Origin: Novosphingobium sp. FSW06-99
GTDB lineage: Bacteria; Pseudomonadota; Alphaproteobacteria; Sphingomonadales; Sphingomonadaceae
Direction of reading: 5' to 3'
Length of the DNA stretch: 64,000 nt
Assembly (NCBI RefSeq): GCF_001519065.1
Contig: NZ_KQ954252.1
Location: forward strand, 267,535-331,534
Positions 1 through 7,714 of the stretch are shown here, piece after piece. Every line of letters starts with the position of its first letter. The first letter of the stretch is position 1. Made by a program: the position numbers and the translations under genes. The notes beneath the pieces are model-generated. The model searched no databases, was not told where the DNA came from, and worked only from the letters and a program-made list of their open reading frames with translations.

Positions 1-1
1 C

Positions 2-220
2 GCGTTTGTCGGGCCGGTGGCCGACAAGTACAAGATGACCGTGCAGCAACTGGCCGCCGAACGCGCGCTGCAACGCGAAGACCGCGTGGCCAGCGGGGCG
101 CAGGATGCCGCGCGTGGGCCGTTTGGGTTGGTCGGGGTGCTCGCCTGGCTGGCGGTCGGCATTCCGTTCCTGATCGGGCTGATTATCGCGCTGACCAAAG
201 TCGTGGCGATGTTCGGATAA
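2..220 (+). CDS. C-terminal fragment of a membrane protein (possibly MFS/OFA transporter)
   Basis: The reading frame is open from the left edge, so the gene is cut by the window and its true start lies outside. What remains is about 72 residues: a charged stretch rich in Glu, Arg and Ala, then one hydrophobic helix (about 25 residues, ending ...KVVAMFG) that should span the inner membrane at the very C-terminus. The pattern of a 'GPVADKYKM' type loop followed by a last transmembrane helix reminds me of the end of OFA-type major facilitator carriers, but too little is left to name it. A strong hairpin follows the stop codon directly. Confidence 0.4.
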   Translation, partial: AFVGPVADKYKMTVQQLAAERALQREDRVASGAQDAARGPFGLVGVLAWLAVGIPFLIGLIIALTKVVAMFG

Positions 221-221
221 A

Positions 222-261
222 GGCGCGCGCGCCATGCCCCGGTCGGGGCATGGCGCGCGCC
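222..261. terminator. Bidirectional hairpin terminator between convergent genes
   Basis: A 16-bp perfect GC-rich stem with a GGTC loop sits between the stop codon at 220 (plus) and the stop codon at 269 (minus). On the minus strand it is followed by TTTAT, so it may serve the YceI gene best. Placement between two convergent stops fits a shared terminator. Confidence 0.7.
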
Positions 262-268
262 CTGTCGA

Positions 269-883
269 TCAGCCCTGCTTTTCGAAGGCGGCGGTGATCG
301 TCAGTTTGACTTCGTCGCTGATCAGCGGGACATATTTGGTCACCCCGAAATCCGACCGCTTGATCACGCCGGTGGCGCCAAAGCCGATGGTGAACGCCTT
401 GCTCAGCGGATTGACCCCGGCACCGCCGAACGTGGCCTCAAGCGCGATCGGCCGGGTGACGCCGTGCAGCGTCAGATTGCCGTCGATATGCGCGGTATGC
501 GCGCCGGTCTGCGTGACTTTGGTCGCGGTGAAGTGGATTTCGGGATATTTCGCCGCGTCGAGCCAGGTCGGGTCTTTCAGTTCGCCATCGAGCACGCTGT
601 TGGTGGTCGAGATCGCGGCGACCGGCAGGCTGATATCGAGCGCATCGGCGGCGGGATTGGCGGGATCGAGCGTCAAAGTGCCGGTTGCACTGGGGATGAC
701 GCCAAAAAAGTCGTTGAACCCCATGTGGTTGATCGAAAATGCCGCCAGCGTGTGATGGCTTTCGACTTTGTAGGTGCCGGCGGGAACGGGGGTGTTCGGG
801 CTGCCGCCCATCTGGGCGAGCGCGATGGTCGGGACAAGCGCTGCGGCAAACAGCGGTGCAAACATGAGTTTTGTGGGATGCAT
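269..883 (-). CDS. YceI-family periplasmic lipid-binding-like protein
   Basis: 204 residues. Residues 1-23 form a signal peptide (MHPTKLMFAPLF..., cleavage near ALAQ), so the protein should be periplasmic. The rest follows the YceI lipocalin-like fold: an N-terminal 'YKVESHHTLAAFSINHMGF' type strand, 'NSVLDGELKDPTWLDAAKYPEIHF', and a C-terminal 'RSDFGV...LISDEVKLTI' strand. Members bind isoprenoid-like lipids in a beta-barrel; the physiological role is usually unknown. I chose the ATG at 883 because AGGA lies 9-10 bases upstream and a signal peptide begins there; the open frame runs on to 1273 but that part is antisense to the next gene. Monocistronic, convergent with the preceding fragment. 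Confidence 0.88.
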   Translation of the reverse strand: MHPTKLMFAPLFAAALVPTIALAQMGGSPNTPVPAGTYKVESHHTLAAFSINHMGFNDFFGVIPSATGTLTLDPANPAADALDISLPVAAISTTNSVLDGELKDPTWLDAAKYPEIHFTATKVTQTGAHTAHIDGNLTLHGVTRPIALEATFGGAGVNPLSKAFTIGFGATGVIKRSDFGVTKYVPLISDEVKLTITAAFEKQG

Positions 884-989
884 CGGTCGAGATCCTGTCA
901 TCTGAACGTGGCCGGAGGGTCGGCACGCCACCAGATGTAGACATTTCTGGGCCGGATGGTAGGCGCTTGGATGATATTCGGGGGGTGGG

Positions 990-1613
990 ATGAACCGCAA
1001 GTCTGGCGACGCGCCGATCACGCTGTCGCCGCTGACCCTGGCGCTGGTGCTGATCGTGCTGGCCTTTGTCGTGGCCGGGATGTGGCTGGCGCTGCATCGG
1101 CGGCCAGTGGCACCGGTCGCACTGCCCGCCGCGACCTGGCCCGATCGCCGCCTGACGCCCGGCGCAGTCGATCCGGCGGTCACCGATGCCGATATCTGCA
1201 CGCATGACTGGGCGCCGGGCGATCCGCCGCAACGTGGCGGGGACGAGACGTATTCCAGAGCGGCGCGGCACACTTCGGCCCAGATGAAAGATGCGGTGTT
1301 CGCCGCCTATCACCTGACCAATCCGCATGATGGCGGGCATGCGTGGGAAATCGATCATCTGGTTCCGCTGGGGCTGGGCGGGCGCGATGTGCGCGAAAAC
1401 CTGTGGCCCGAAAACCGCCGTGGCGATGGCATGAACGCCTGGGCCAAGGACCGGCTGGAATATCGGCTCTATCGGCTGGTGTGCCATCCGCCGCCGGGTG
1501 AGCCGCCCGTTCCGCTGGCGCAGGCGCAAGCGGCGTTTCGCACCGACTGGGTCGCCGCCTATCGCCGCTATTGCGCCGATGATGCGGATTGCCCGGCGTT
1601 TGGCGGGGATTAG
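990..1613 (+). CDS. Membrane-anchored HNH-like nuclease domain protein
   Basis: 207 residues. A single transmembrane helix (about residues 14-36) is followed by a Pro-rich linker and a soluble domain, probably periplasmic. The soluble part contains 'EIDHLVPLGLGG' and then 'NLWPE', which is the His-metal core of HNH/endonuclease-I-like folds (the DH of the beta strand and an N four turns later). Four or more Cys residues (ICTHD, LVCHP, RRYC, ADCPAF) could form disulfides or structural pairs, consistent with an exported domain. Close relatives are annotated only as HNH-signature proteins; the substrate is unknown. The frame converges with, and overlaps by 4 bases, the ParB-like gene. The start is preceded by a GGGGGTGG run. 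Confidence 0.7.
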   Translation: MNRKSGDAPITLSPLTLALVLIVLAFVVAGMWLALHRRPVAPVALPAATWPDRRLTPGAVDPAVTDADICTHDWAPGDPPQRGGDETYSRAARHTSAQMKDAVFAAYHLTNPHDGGHAWEIDHLVPLGLGGRDVRENLWPENRRGDGMNAWAKDRLEYRLYRLVCHPPPGEPPVPLAQAQAAFRTDWVAAYRRYCADDADCPAFGGD

Positions 1614-2230
1614 GCGATTCCGGCCCAACCGGGCAGATATTTCGCCTCGGCGCTGCGGGCCAGCGGTACGGCTCGCTCGACCGCCTTGTTGAAATGGTCC
1701 TTCAGATGGTCGGCATCGATGCGGTCGCGAAAGAAATCGGCCCACAGGAATTCGGTATAGGGCACGGGTGACTTGGCATAACCGCCCGCGCAGCGCACTT
1801 CGCCCGCCAGCGAGCGATAGGGATCGTCGGCCATATCGGTCAGCTTTTTCGGCAGATCCTCGAATTCGCAGCGCTTTCCCTTTTCGTCATAGGGGTGCAG
1901 CCAGTTGTGCGCGTCCATGAACGCCATGAAGCGTTTCTTGGGCAGCGTGTCGAGCCGGGCGATGAACGAGACCATGACTTCGGTCACGCCCTCCAGATGC
2001 ATCGCCAGCGCCAGGTGATGGTGATCGACCACCCACGGACGGGCGTCGGGGCCAAGCACGGCGGGGATCATGTGCGAACCGAGGTACTTGCCCGCCGAGT
2101 CGCGCGGGCGGTTGCGCCATTCCTCGCGCTTGGCCGATACCTCGCGCATGCCGACGGTCATCTGCGTCGGGCGCAAATCCTTGATCAGCACGGGGTGGAG
2201 CACGGGCTGGATGCGATGCGTCATGGCCAT
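1610..2230 (-). CDS. ParB-like protein (ParBc_2 type)
   Basis: 206 residues. The N-terminal half reads as the ParB/Srx-like fold of the ParBc_2 family: 'LHPVLIKDLRPTQMTVGMREV', then 'HMIPAVLGPDARPWVVDHHHLALAMHLEGV', where the DHHHLA segment corresponds to the nucleotide/phosphate-binding loop of the family. The C-terminal half is helical ('FMDAHNWLHPYDE...', 'FRDRIDADHLKDHFNKAVERAV'). These proteins are not the chromosome-segregation ParB: they lack the HTH and dimer domains and are usually single genes of unknown function. Start ATG at 2230; an in-frame ATG at 2224 is an alternative. Its stop overlaps the stop of the HNH gene on the other strand by 4 bases. Confidence 0.75.
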   Translation of the reverse strand: MAMTHRIQPVLHPVLIKDLRPTQMTVGMREVSAKREEWRNRPRDSAGKYLGSHMIPAVLGPDARPWVVDHHHLALAMHLEGVTEVMVSFIARLDTLPKKRFMAFMDAHNWLHPYDEKGKRCEFEDLPKKLTDMADDPYRSLAGEVRCAGGYAKSPVPYTEFLWADFFRDRIDADHLKDHFNKAVERAVPLARSAEAKYLPGWAGIA

Positions 2231-2424
2231 GGTTCAGGAATTCCCGGTTAAGGCGGTTTCGGCCAGCATGATCAGCCCCCGTCATACAGATTGCGTGCCG
2301 GGGCCAGCATAGGCCGGGCAGGGACGGGCGCAAGGCTTCCCGGTGGCGGCAAACGCACTCGGGCACGATTGCTGCGGCGGCATGCTTGTGCAAGACTGCC
2401 GCAAAACAAACAATGGAGAGAGCG

Positions 2425-3273
2425 ATGACCTTGGACATTCGCCCGCATGGGCGTGTCGGTGCGGAAATCCTGGGGGTCGATCTGGCCCGGATCGACAGTG
2501 CGGCGCTGGCGCAGATCCGCGCCGCCTTTGCCGAATATGGCGTGGTGTTCTTTCGCGACCAGACCATCGACGAGGATGACCATATCGCCTTTGCGCGCGC
2601 GCTGGGCCCGATCAACATCAACCGCTTTTTCGCGGCGCACCCGCGTTATCCTGAAATTGCGCTGGTGCTCAAGGAACCCGATCAGCGCGAAAACATTGGC
2701 GGCGGCTGGCATACCGATCATTCCTATGATGCCATTCCCGCGCTGGGGTCGGTGCTGGTGGCGCGCGAATTGCCGCCGCAGGGCGGATCGACCGGGTTCG
2801 CATCGATGTATGCCGCCTATGACGCGCTGCCCGATGGCTTGCGCGCGCGAATCGACGGCGCGCGGGCGGTGCATTCGGCACGCCATGTGTTCGGCAGCCG
2901 GTCGCGCGTCTATGAGACAGTGCGCGAAGCCGCCGATGATGGTCGCATCGGCAATGCCGGGGCCGCCGATGTGCTGGTCGATGTAACCCACCCGGTGGTG
3001 ATCACCCACCCGCTTAGCGGCAAGCGCGCGCTCTATGTCAATCCGGCCTTTACCACCGCGATTGTCGGGCTGGAACCCGACGCATCGCAGGCTCTGCTGG
3101 CCGACCTGTTTGCCCATGGCCAGGACTCGCGCTTCAACGAAACCTTCCATTGGCAACCCGGTTCGGTCGCATTGTGGGACAACCGCGCCACCTGGCACTA
3201 TGCGCACAACGATTATCACGGCCATCGCCGCGAAATGCACCGCATCACGATCGAAGGCGAACCCTTGCACTGA
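2425..3273 (+). CDS. TauD/TfdA-family Fe(II)/2-oxoglutarate dioxygenase
   Basis: 282 residues, the usual length for this family. The iron triad is visible: HTD in 'GGWHTDHSY' near residue 99 and the distal His in 'WDNRATWHYAHNDY', with the 2-oxoglutarate-binding Arg in the C-terminal 'REMHRITI'. The N-terminus (RPHGRVGAEILGVDL) and 'VVFFRDQ' are typical. The family hydroxylates or cleaves sulfonates, aryloxyalkanoates, quaternary amines and similar small acids; without sulfonate transport genes nearby the substrate cannot be named. Start ATG at 2425 has GGAGAG just upstream; earlier in-frame ATGs lack a site. A second, unrelated oxygenase gene follows after 26 bases, probably in the same transcript. 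Confidence 0.88.
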   Translation: MTLDIRPHGRVGAEILGVDLARIDSAALAQIRAAFAEYGVVFFRDQTIDEDDHIAFARALGPININRFFAAHPRYPEIALVLKEPDQRENIGGGWHTDHSYDAIPALGSVLVARELPPQGGSTGFASMYAAYDALPDGLRARIDGARAVHSARHVFGSRSRVYETVREAADDGRIGNAGAADVLVDVTHPVVITHPLSGKRALYVNPAFTTAIVGLEPDASQALLADLFAHGQDSRFNETFHWQPGSVALWDNRATWHYAHNDYHGHRREMHRITIEGEPLH

Positions 3274-3299
3274 CCGGCCCGTGCGTTAGGAACGCGGAC

Positions 3300-3932
3300 A
3301 TGACGCAGAATTTCCGGGTTTCCTTCCAGGCGGACGGCGCGCCTGCGCCGATCCGGCTCAGCCGGCACGAGCTGTTTCCCACGGTGATCTGGCAGGCGCG
3401 GCTGACGCAGCACGATGGCCACCTGGCCGCGTGGTGCGACGCGGTCGAGGCGATGCGCGCGGCCAGCCCGGAACCGGCCGGGCGCACCAACCGCGCAGGC
3501 TGGAACAGCCAGGACAATGCCGTGCTCGATCATGGCCTGTTCGCGATGCTGGGCGATGATGTGCGGCGTGTGGCGGGCGGGCTGATCCGCGAAATGGGTG
3601 GCGACGATCGCCCGTTCGCGCTGCAATCGTGGATCAACATGCACGATCGCGGCGGGTTCAATTTTCTCCACATGCACGACAATGTGCTGTTGAGTGGGTG
3701 TTTCTATCTGCGCGTGCCGCCCGGATCGGGCGCGCTGGTGTTTCGCGATCCGCGCCCCGGCGTGCTGCATTCACCGTTCAAGGGCAATGGGCCCAATGCG
3801 TCGAAAGATGTGCGGCTGGCCCCGTCGGCGGGCCTGCTGGTGTGTTTTCCACATTGGCTGGAGCACTATGTCGAACCGCACGAGAACGACCAAACCCGCA
3901 TCGCCATCGCGTTCAACGCGCTGGTTATGTAG
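3300..3932 (+). CDS. Putative 2OG-Fe(II) oxygenase (TIGR02466-like)
   Basis: 210 residues. The double-stranded beta-helix signature is present: 'HMHDN' (His-x-Asp) near residue 124, 'FPHWLEHYVEPHEN' supplying the distal His, and 'TRIAIAFN' with the 2-oxoglutarate Arg. 'RLSRHELFPTVIW' at the N-terminus is typical of the TIGR02466/PF13759 group, often found with modified natural products but without a general known substrate. The ATG at 3300 has TTAGGA at about -13; the open frame upstream overlaps the TauD gene in another frame and is not used. The 3' end overlaps the convergent MFS gene by 8 bases. Confidence 0.82.
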   Translation: MTQNFRVSFQADGAPAPIRLSRHELFPTVIWQARLTQHDGHLAAWCDAVEAMRAASPEPAGRTNRAGWNSQDNAVLDHGLFAMLGDDVRRVAGGLIREMGGDDRPFALQSWINMHDRGGFNFLHMHDNVLLSGCFYLRVPPGSGALVFRDPRPGVLHSPFKGNGPNASKDVRLAPSAGLLVCFPHWLEHYVEPHENDQTRIAIAFNALVM

Positions 3933-5151
3933 GGGTCGCGGCCAGTTGCCGGCGCCGCAGCAACCGCACGCCCAGCGCCAGCACCGCGATCGGCACGACC
4001 ATGCATCCGAACGCGGTCGCGCCGTCCAGCCCGGCGAACAGCATCGCCGTCAGGCGCGATCCGGTGGTGCCGCCCAGTGCCGAAAAGATCACCACCAGCC
4101 CCATCAGTTCGGGGTGGCGCGCGCGCGGGCTCGATGACAGCAGCACCGAGACCAGCGTCGGATAGATCGGCGCCATGAACAGCCCGATGCCCAGAAACAG
4201 CCACGCTGCCAGCGGCGCGTGCAGCCAGTCGGTGATCGGCACGGTACCGGCATGGCGGCTGAGCGGCACGATCAGCGCAATCGCCAGCGCCACCGCGACC
4301 AGCCCGACATTGACCACGGCGTACCAGCCAAAGCGCCGGATCAGCACGCCGCCGCCCAGCCGCCCGAGCGCGATCGATCCGGCAAAGAAGCTGCCCGCCA
4401 GCACGCTCATCGATTGGGGCAGACGCAGCACTTCGTTGTTGAACGTGGGCAACCACGTGCCGATGCCCTGTTCGACAAAGACATAGGAAAACGCGCAGAG
4501 AATGAACACCAGCACCAGCGGCAATCGCGCCAGTGCCAGCATCGCCAGGATCGAGGGCGCCTGGGTTGCGGGGGCTTCACGCGTGCCGTTGGCTGTCAGC
4601 AACAGTGCCAGACACACCGCGCACAGGCCCGCCAGGATCCAGTAGACATCCAGCCATTCGCGCCCGGTATCGACCAGCCCCGCACCGACAAAGCGGCTGA
4701 ACAGCACGGTCACCGACAGGACGCCGACCATGAAGCCGCCCTCGATCATCGAGGTCAGGCTGGCATGCGCGCGGGGGCTGTCGGTCACTTGCCCGATCAG
4801 CGTGTAGATCCCCACCTTGATGAACGCGAACGCCGTGCCGATCAGCACGAAGTGGACGCAGATCGCCCAATAGGCGCTGGCCAGCGGCATCAGCACACAG
4901 GCCGCCACCGACAGCGCCAGCGCACCCGCCATCGCGCGGCGAATGCCGATCCGCGTCAGATAGCTGGCGGTCAGGAACGAGACGGCGGCGATGGAAACAT
5001 CCTTGCACCCGTCAAACCAGCCCGCCCCGGCCTTGGTCACGCCCAGGCTGGCGATCGAGCGCAGGATCACCGTGCCCACCGTGTTGAGCAGCATGCCATA
5101 GGCAAGGTAGGTCAGCACCATGGCAAGGATAAGCCGGGAACGCTGGGACAT
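3925..5151 (-). CDS. MFS transporter, probable sugar carrier
   Basis: 408 residues with 12 hydrophobic segments (starting 'LILAMVLTYLAYGMLLNTVG'), the standard MFS length, in the inner membrane. The ATG at 5151 has AGGA 10 bases upstream; the frame runs further 5' but only through non-coding sequence. It is the last member of the minus-strand set lacI - GH65/beta-PGM - TonB receptor - MFS, so its likely job is to bring into the cytoplasm the disaccharide that the receptor takes across the outer membrane. The helix pairs and length resemble fucose/glucose-galactose type carriers, but I see no substrate-specific motif. A terminator separates it from the receptor gene, so it may have its own promoter in 5152-5311. 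Confidence 0.85.
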   Translation of the reverse strand: MSQRSRLILAMVLTYLAYGMLLNTVGTVILRSIASLGVTKAGAGWFDGCKDVSIAAVSFLTASYLTRIGIRRAMAGALALSVAACVLMPLASAYWAICVHFVLIGTAFAFIKVGIYTLIGQVTDSPRAHASLTSMIEGGFMVGVLSVTVLFSRFVGAGLVDTGREWLDVYWILAGLCAVCLALLLTANGTREAPATQAPSILAMLALARLPLVLVFILCAFSYVFVEQGIGTWLPTFNNEVLRLPQSMSVLAGSFFAGSIALGRLGGGVLIRRFGWYAVVNVGLVAVALAIALIVPLSRHAGTVPITDWLHAPLAAWLFLGIGLFMAPIYPTLVSVLLSSSPRARHPELMGLVVIFSALGGTTGSRLTAMLFAGLDGATAFGCMVVPIAVLALGVRLLRRRQLAATPT

Positions 5152-5195
5152 GGGCAACAGTCCTGCAAGAAAACAAGGCAGGAAAGCCTCTACCC

Positions 5196-5290
5196 GTGTG
5201 GAGCGAAGTTGGGGAGGGGCCTGCGGCACCCGATCCGTCGTGTGACCAATCGGCCTGGTATACCCCCACCCAACCTTCCCCCCCATGGGA
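5196..5290. repeat. Imperfect inverted repeat, intergenic palindromic unit
   Basis: GAAGTTGGGGAGGGG near 5201 and CCCCACCCAACCTTC near 5263-5277 are imperfect reverse complements about 60 bases apart. Similar CCACCCAACC-type palindromic units are common between genes in sphingomonads and related alphaproteobacteria (from memory). It lies upstream of the MFS start. Confidence 0.35.
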
Positions 5291-5311
5291 AGGCTCAATC
5301 AAGCCTTTGCG

Positions 5312-5349
5312 AAAAAAAGGGGGCGACGGGCGCAAGGTCCGCCGCCCCC
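5312..5349 (-). terminator. Rho-independent terminator of the TonB receptor gene
   Basis: Read on the minus strand, an 11-bp stem (5319-5349, one G-U pair, 9-base loop) is followed by seven T residues (5318-5312). It begins about 25 bases after the receptor stop codon. Confidence 0.88.
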
Positions 5350-5373
5350 AAGGGTGGAACGTGTCAAATAGGC

Positions 5374-7668
5374 TTAGAACTTGTAGCCGACGGTGAACTT
5401 GAACGACCGGCCAAAGATCGGACGGTTGTCAGGCAGTGCCGCGCCGGGGGTGTTCAGGAAGCGCGGGTTGCCTTCGGTCAGGCCGTGCGAGTTGGTCAGG
5501 TTGTCGGCAGCGACCTGGAACGACAGGCCGGCCCGTTCGACCAGCACGCCCGCACCGAGCGTCTGATAGGCGGGCAGCGACTGGATATTTTCCAGGTCGC
5601 CATAGCGATTGCCGATGGCTTCGAACGTGCCGTAGACCGTGGCGCGGGTCTGGCCAAAGCTGGCCTTGTAGGCAGGCGTGAGGCGCAACTGGTACTTGGG
5701 GATGCGTTCGGCCTGATTGTGGTCATAGCTGTCGCCAGGTGCCCAGGTCTTGGGGTTTTCGACCACGGCATCGGTCTGCACCGACAAGCCGAAATCGCTG
5801 GTCCAGCTACCGGACAGTTCCGCACCCCAGGTCTTTGACCCGGCAACCACCGGCGCCACGCCGACGTCGTTGTACACCGCGCCCTTCACTTTGTCATAGA
5901 ACCCGCTCAACGCCACATCGAGGCCGTGGCCGCGATATTTGACGCCGGTTTCGAACGACAGCACCGACCAGGTGTTGTCGAGCGCAGGCCCGGTGTTGCC
6001 GATCTGCGAACGCAGATCGTCAAAGCTGGGCATGTGATAGCCTTCGCTGGCGCGGGCATAGAGGTTGAGGTTGGACAGCAGCTTGTAGTCCAGCCCGACC
6101 GACCACGGCGTGGCATAGTTCGTCTTGCGGATGAACTGCCCGGCGCTGCCGGTGTTTTCCAGATCGAAGTTGGTCTTGAGGATTTCGTGGCGCACGCCCG
6201 CATCCAACCGCAACAGATCGGTGATCTGCCAGCTGTCGGACAAGTAGAACGCGTTTTCGTCGGAAGTGCCGAAATCTGCGATGCAATAGCAACCTGCAGT
6301 CGCGTTCGAGTTGTTCAAGTTGACGACGTCACCCGAACCACCGACCTGCATCCAGTAGTCGTTACCCAGGCTCCACACGTCGTTCGACGTGAAGTGCGAG
6401 AAGAAGTACCCGGCGGTGATCTTGTGCCCGGCAATCTTGTAGGTCAGCGCCAATTCGTTGCTGATCGAGTTGAGCGCCTTTTCGACCACCCACGCACCGA
6501 ACTGCTGCACATAGTCGTTGCCGGCCAGTGCTTGTGCGGTGTGAACGCCAGACACCACCGTCTGCCCAGGCGTGCCGTCGCCGTCGGCCAGGGCCGTTGC
6601 CACGGTGATCGCGCCTGCACCCGCCGGAACCAGCCCGGTCGTCTGCAAGGTGCCGTTGGTAAAGCCGAAGTGATCGGCCAGATCGAGGTTGTCGTTCAGG
6701 CTGAACGACAGGTTGCCGCCGCCGACAACGCCCTTCCAGCCGCGACCAGAACCGATATCGAACTGTTCGGTCGACCCGCTGCTGCCCGAACCCGGCGTGG
6801 CGATCGTCAGATAGCGGGTGTAGTTGTTGAGCTGGTTGTACGTGCCCAGATTGATGCCCGGCACGTTGGTGGCAAACGGCAGGAACCATTCACCGTGATC
6901 ATCGGTGTAACGCGCGAACACGTTGATCTTGCCGCTGTCGAACTTGTGCGACAGGTTGAGCGTGATCTGGCCACCCTTTTCGGTGTCGAACCCGGCCGAA
7001 CGGATGGTGTCGCCAGCCTGGTAATAGCCGCCGACCATGTAATAGGTGTCATCGGCCAGCTTGCCCGACATATAACCATCGATGCGCCGCGCGCCATAGT
7101 CGGTGGCCGAAACCTTGATGTCGCCCTGGGTTTCTTCGTGCCCTTCGCGCAGGATCAGGTTGGTGGTCAGACCCGGCTGGCCATCGGCGAACAATGCCGC
7201 AGGGCCACCGTTGACCGCTTCGACATTCTGGATGGTTTCGTCGATGCGCACCAGTGCGGTCTGGTCAAAGAACGACGGGCCGCTGCTGCCGTAGACCGGC
7301 ACGCCGTCGAATTCCATCGTCACGAACGGCGCGTCGCCGGTGGTCGGGATACCGCGCACAAACACGTTCGACGTGCCGACACCGCCCGAGCTTTCGACCC
7401 ACACGCCGGGAACCGACTTGAGCAGGTCGCCCGTGCTCTTGGGGTTTTCGATGGCGATCTGGTCGGGCGAGATCGTGGTGATCGAGTAGCCGGCTTCCAG
7501 CTTCTTGATGCCGCTGCCTGCTGCGCGACCAGTCACGATGATATCGGGTGCCGATGCGTCGGTGGCGGCGGCGGGGGCCGGGGCCTGCGCGGGGGCGGTC
7601 TGTGCATGGACCGCGATCGGGGCCGTTACGGCGGCGATCGTGGACAGCAGCATGTGCCGGTATGTCAT
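5374..7668 (-). CDS. TonB-dependent receptor (SusC/maltodextrin-type context)
   Basis: 764 residues. Signal peptide (MTYRHMLLSTIAAVTAPIAVHAQ), then an Ala/Pro-rich linker, plug domain starting 'DIIVTGRA' and running through 'LLKSVPGVWVESSGGVG', and a long 22-strand beta-barrel ending in aromatic Phe ('FTVGYKF'), the outer-membrane assembly signal. No STN domain is visible, so it should not act through an anti-sigma factor. It lies 46 bases downstream of the GH65/beta-PGM gene and two genes from a lacI gene, so it most likely imports an alpha-glucoside or oligosaccharide. The ATG at 7668 has AGAGGA seven bases upstream; the frame extends into the previous intergenic region without a better site. 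A terminator follows. Confidence 0.9.
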   Translation of the reverse strand: MTYRHMLLSTIAAVTAPIAVHAQTAPAQAPAPAAATDASAPDIIVTGRAAGSGIKKLEAGYSITTISPDQIAIENPKSTGDLLKSVPGVWVESSGGVGTSNVFVRGIPTTGDAPFVTMEFDGVPVYGSSGPSFFDQTALVRIDETIQNVEAVNGGPAALFADGQPGLTTNLILREGHEETQGDIKVSATDYGARRIDGYMSGKLADDTYYMVGGYYQAGDTIRSAGFDTEKGGQITLNLSHKFDSGKINVFARYTDDHGEWFLPFATNVPGINLGTYNQLNNYTRYLTIATPGSGSSGSTEQFDIGSGRGWKGVVGGGNLSFSLNDNLDLADHFGFTNGTLQTTGLVPAGAGAITVATALADGDGTPGQTVVSGVHTAQALAGNDYVQQFGAWVVEKALNSISNELALTYKIAGHKITAGYFFSHFTSNDVWSLGNDYWMQVGGSGDVVNLNNSNATAGCYCIADFGTSDENAFYLSDSWQITDLLRLDAGVRHEILKTNFDLENTGSAGQFIRKTNYATPWSVGLDYKLLSNLNLYARASEGYHMPSFDDLRSQIGNTGPALDNTWSVLSFETGVKYRGHGLDVALSGFYDKVKGAVYNDVGVAPVVAGSKTWGAELSGSWTSDFGLSVQTDAVVENPKTWAPGDSYDHNQAERIPKYQLRLTPAYKASFGQTRATVYGTFEAIGNRYGDLENIQSLPAYQTLGAGVLVERAGLSFQVAADNLTNSHGLTEGNPRFLNTPGAALPDNRPIFGRSFKFTVGYKF

Positions 7669-7714
7669 GGTTGATCCTCTCTTTGTCATCTTACGTCCTC
7701 CCTCGAAAATGGCG

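Noticed and set aside
4219..5838. Very long plus-strand open frame (539 codons) opposite the MFS and receptor genes
   Set aside because: It is antisense to two genes with clear family signatures; its protein is rich in Gln, His and Arg, the usual product of reading GC-rich genes on the wrong strand.
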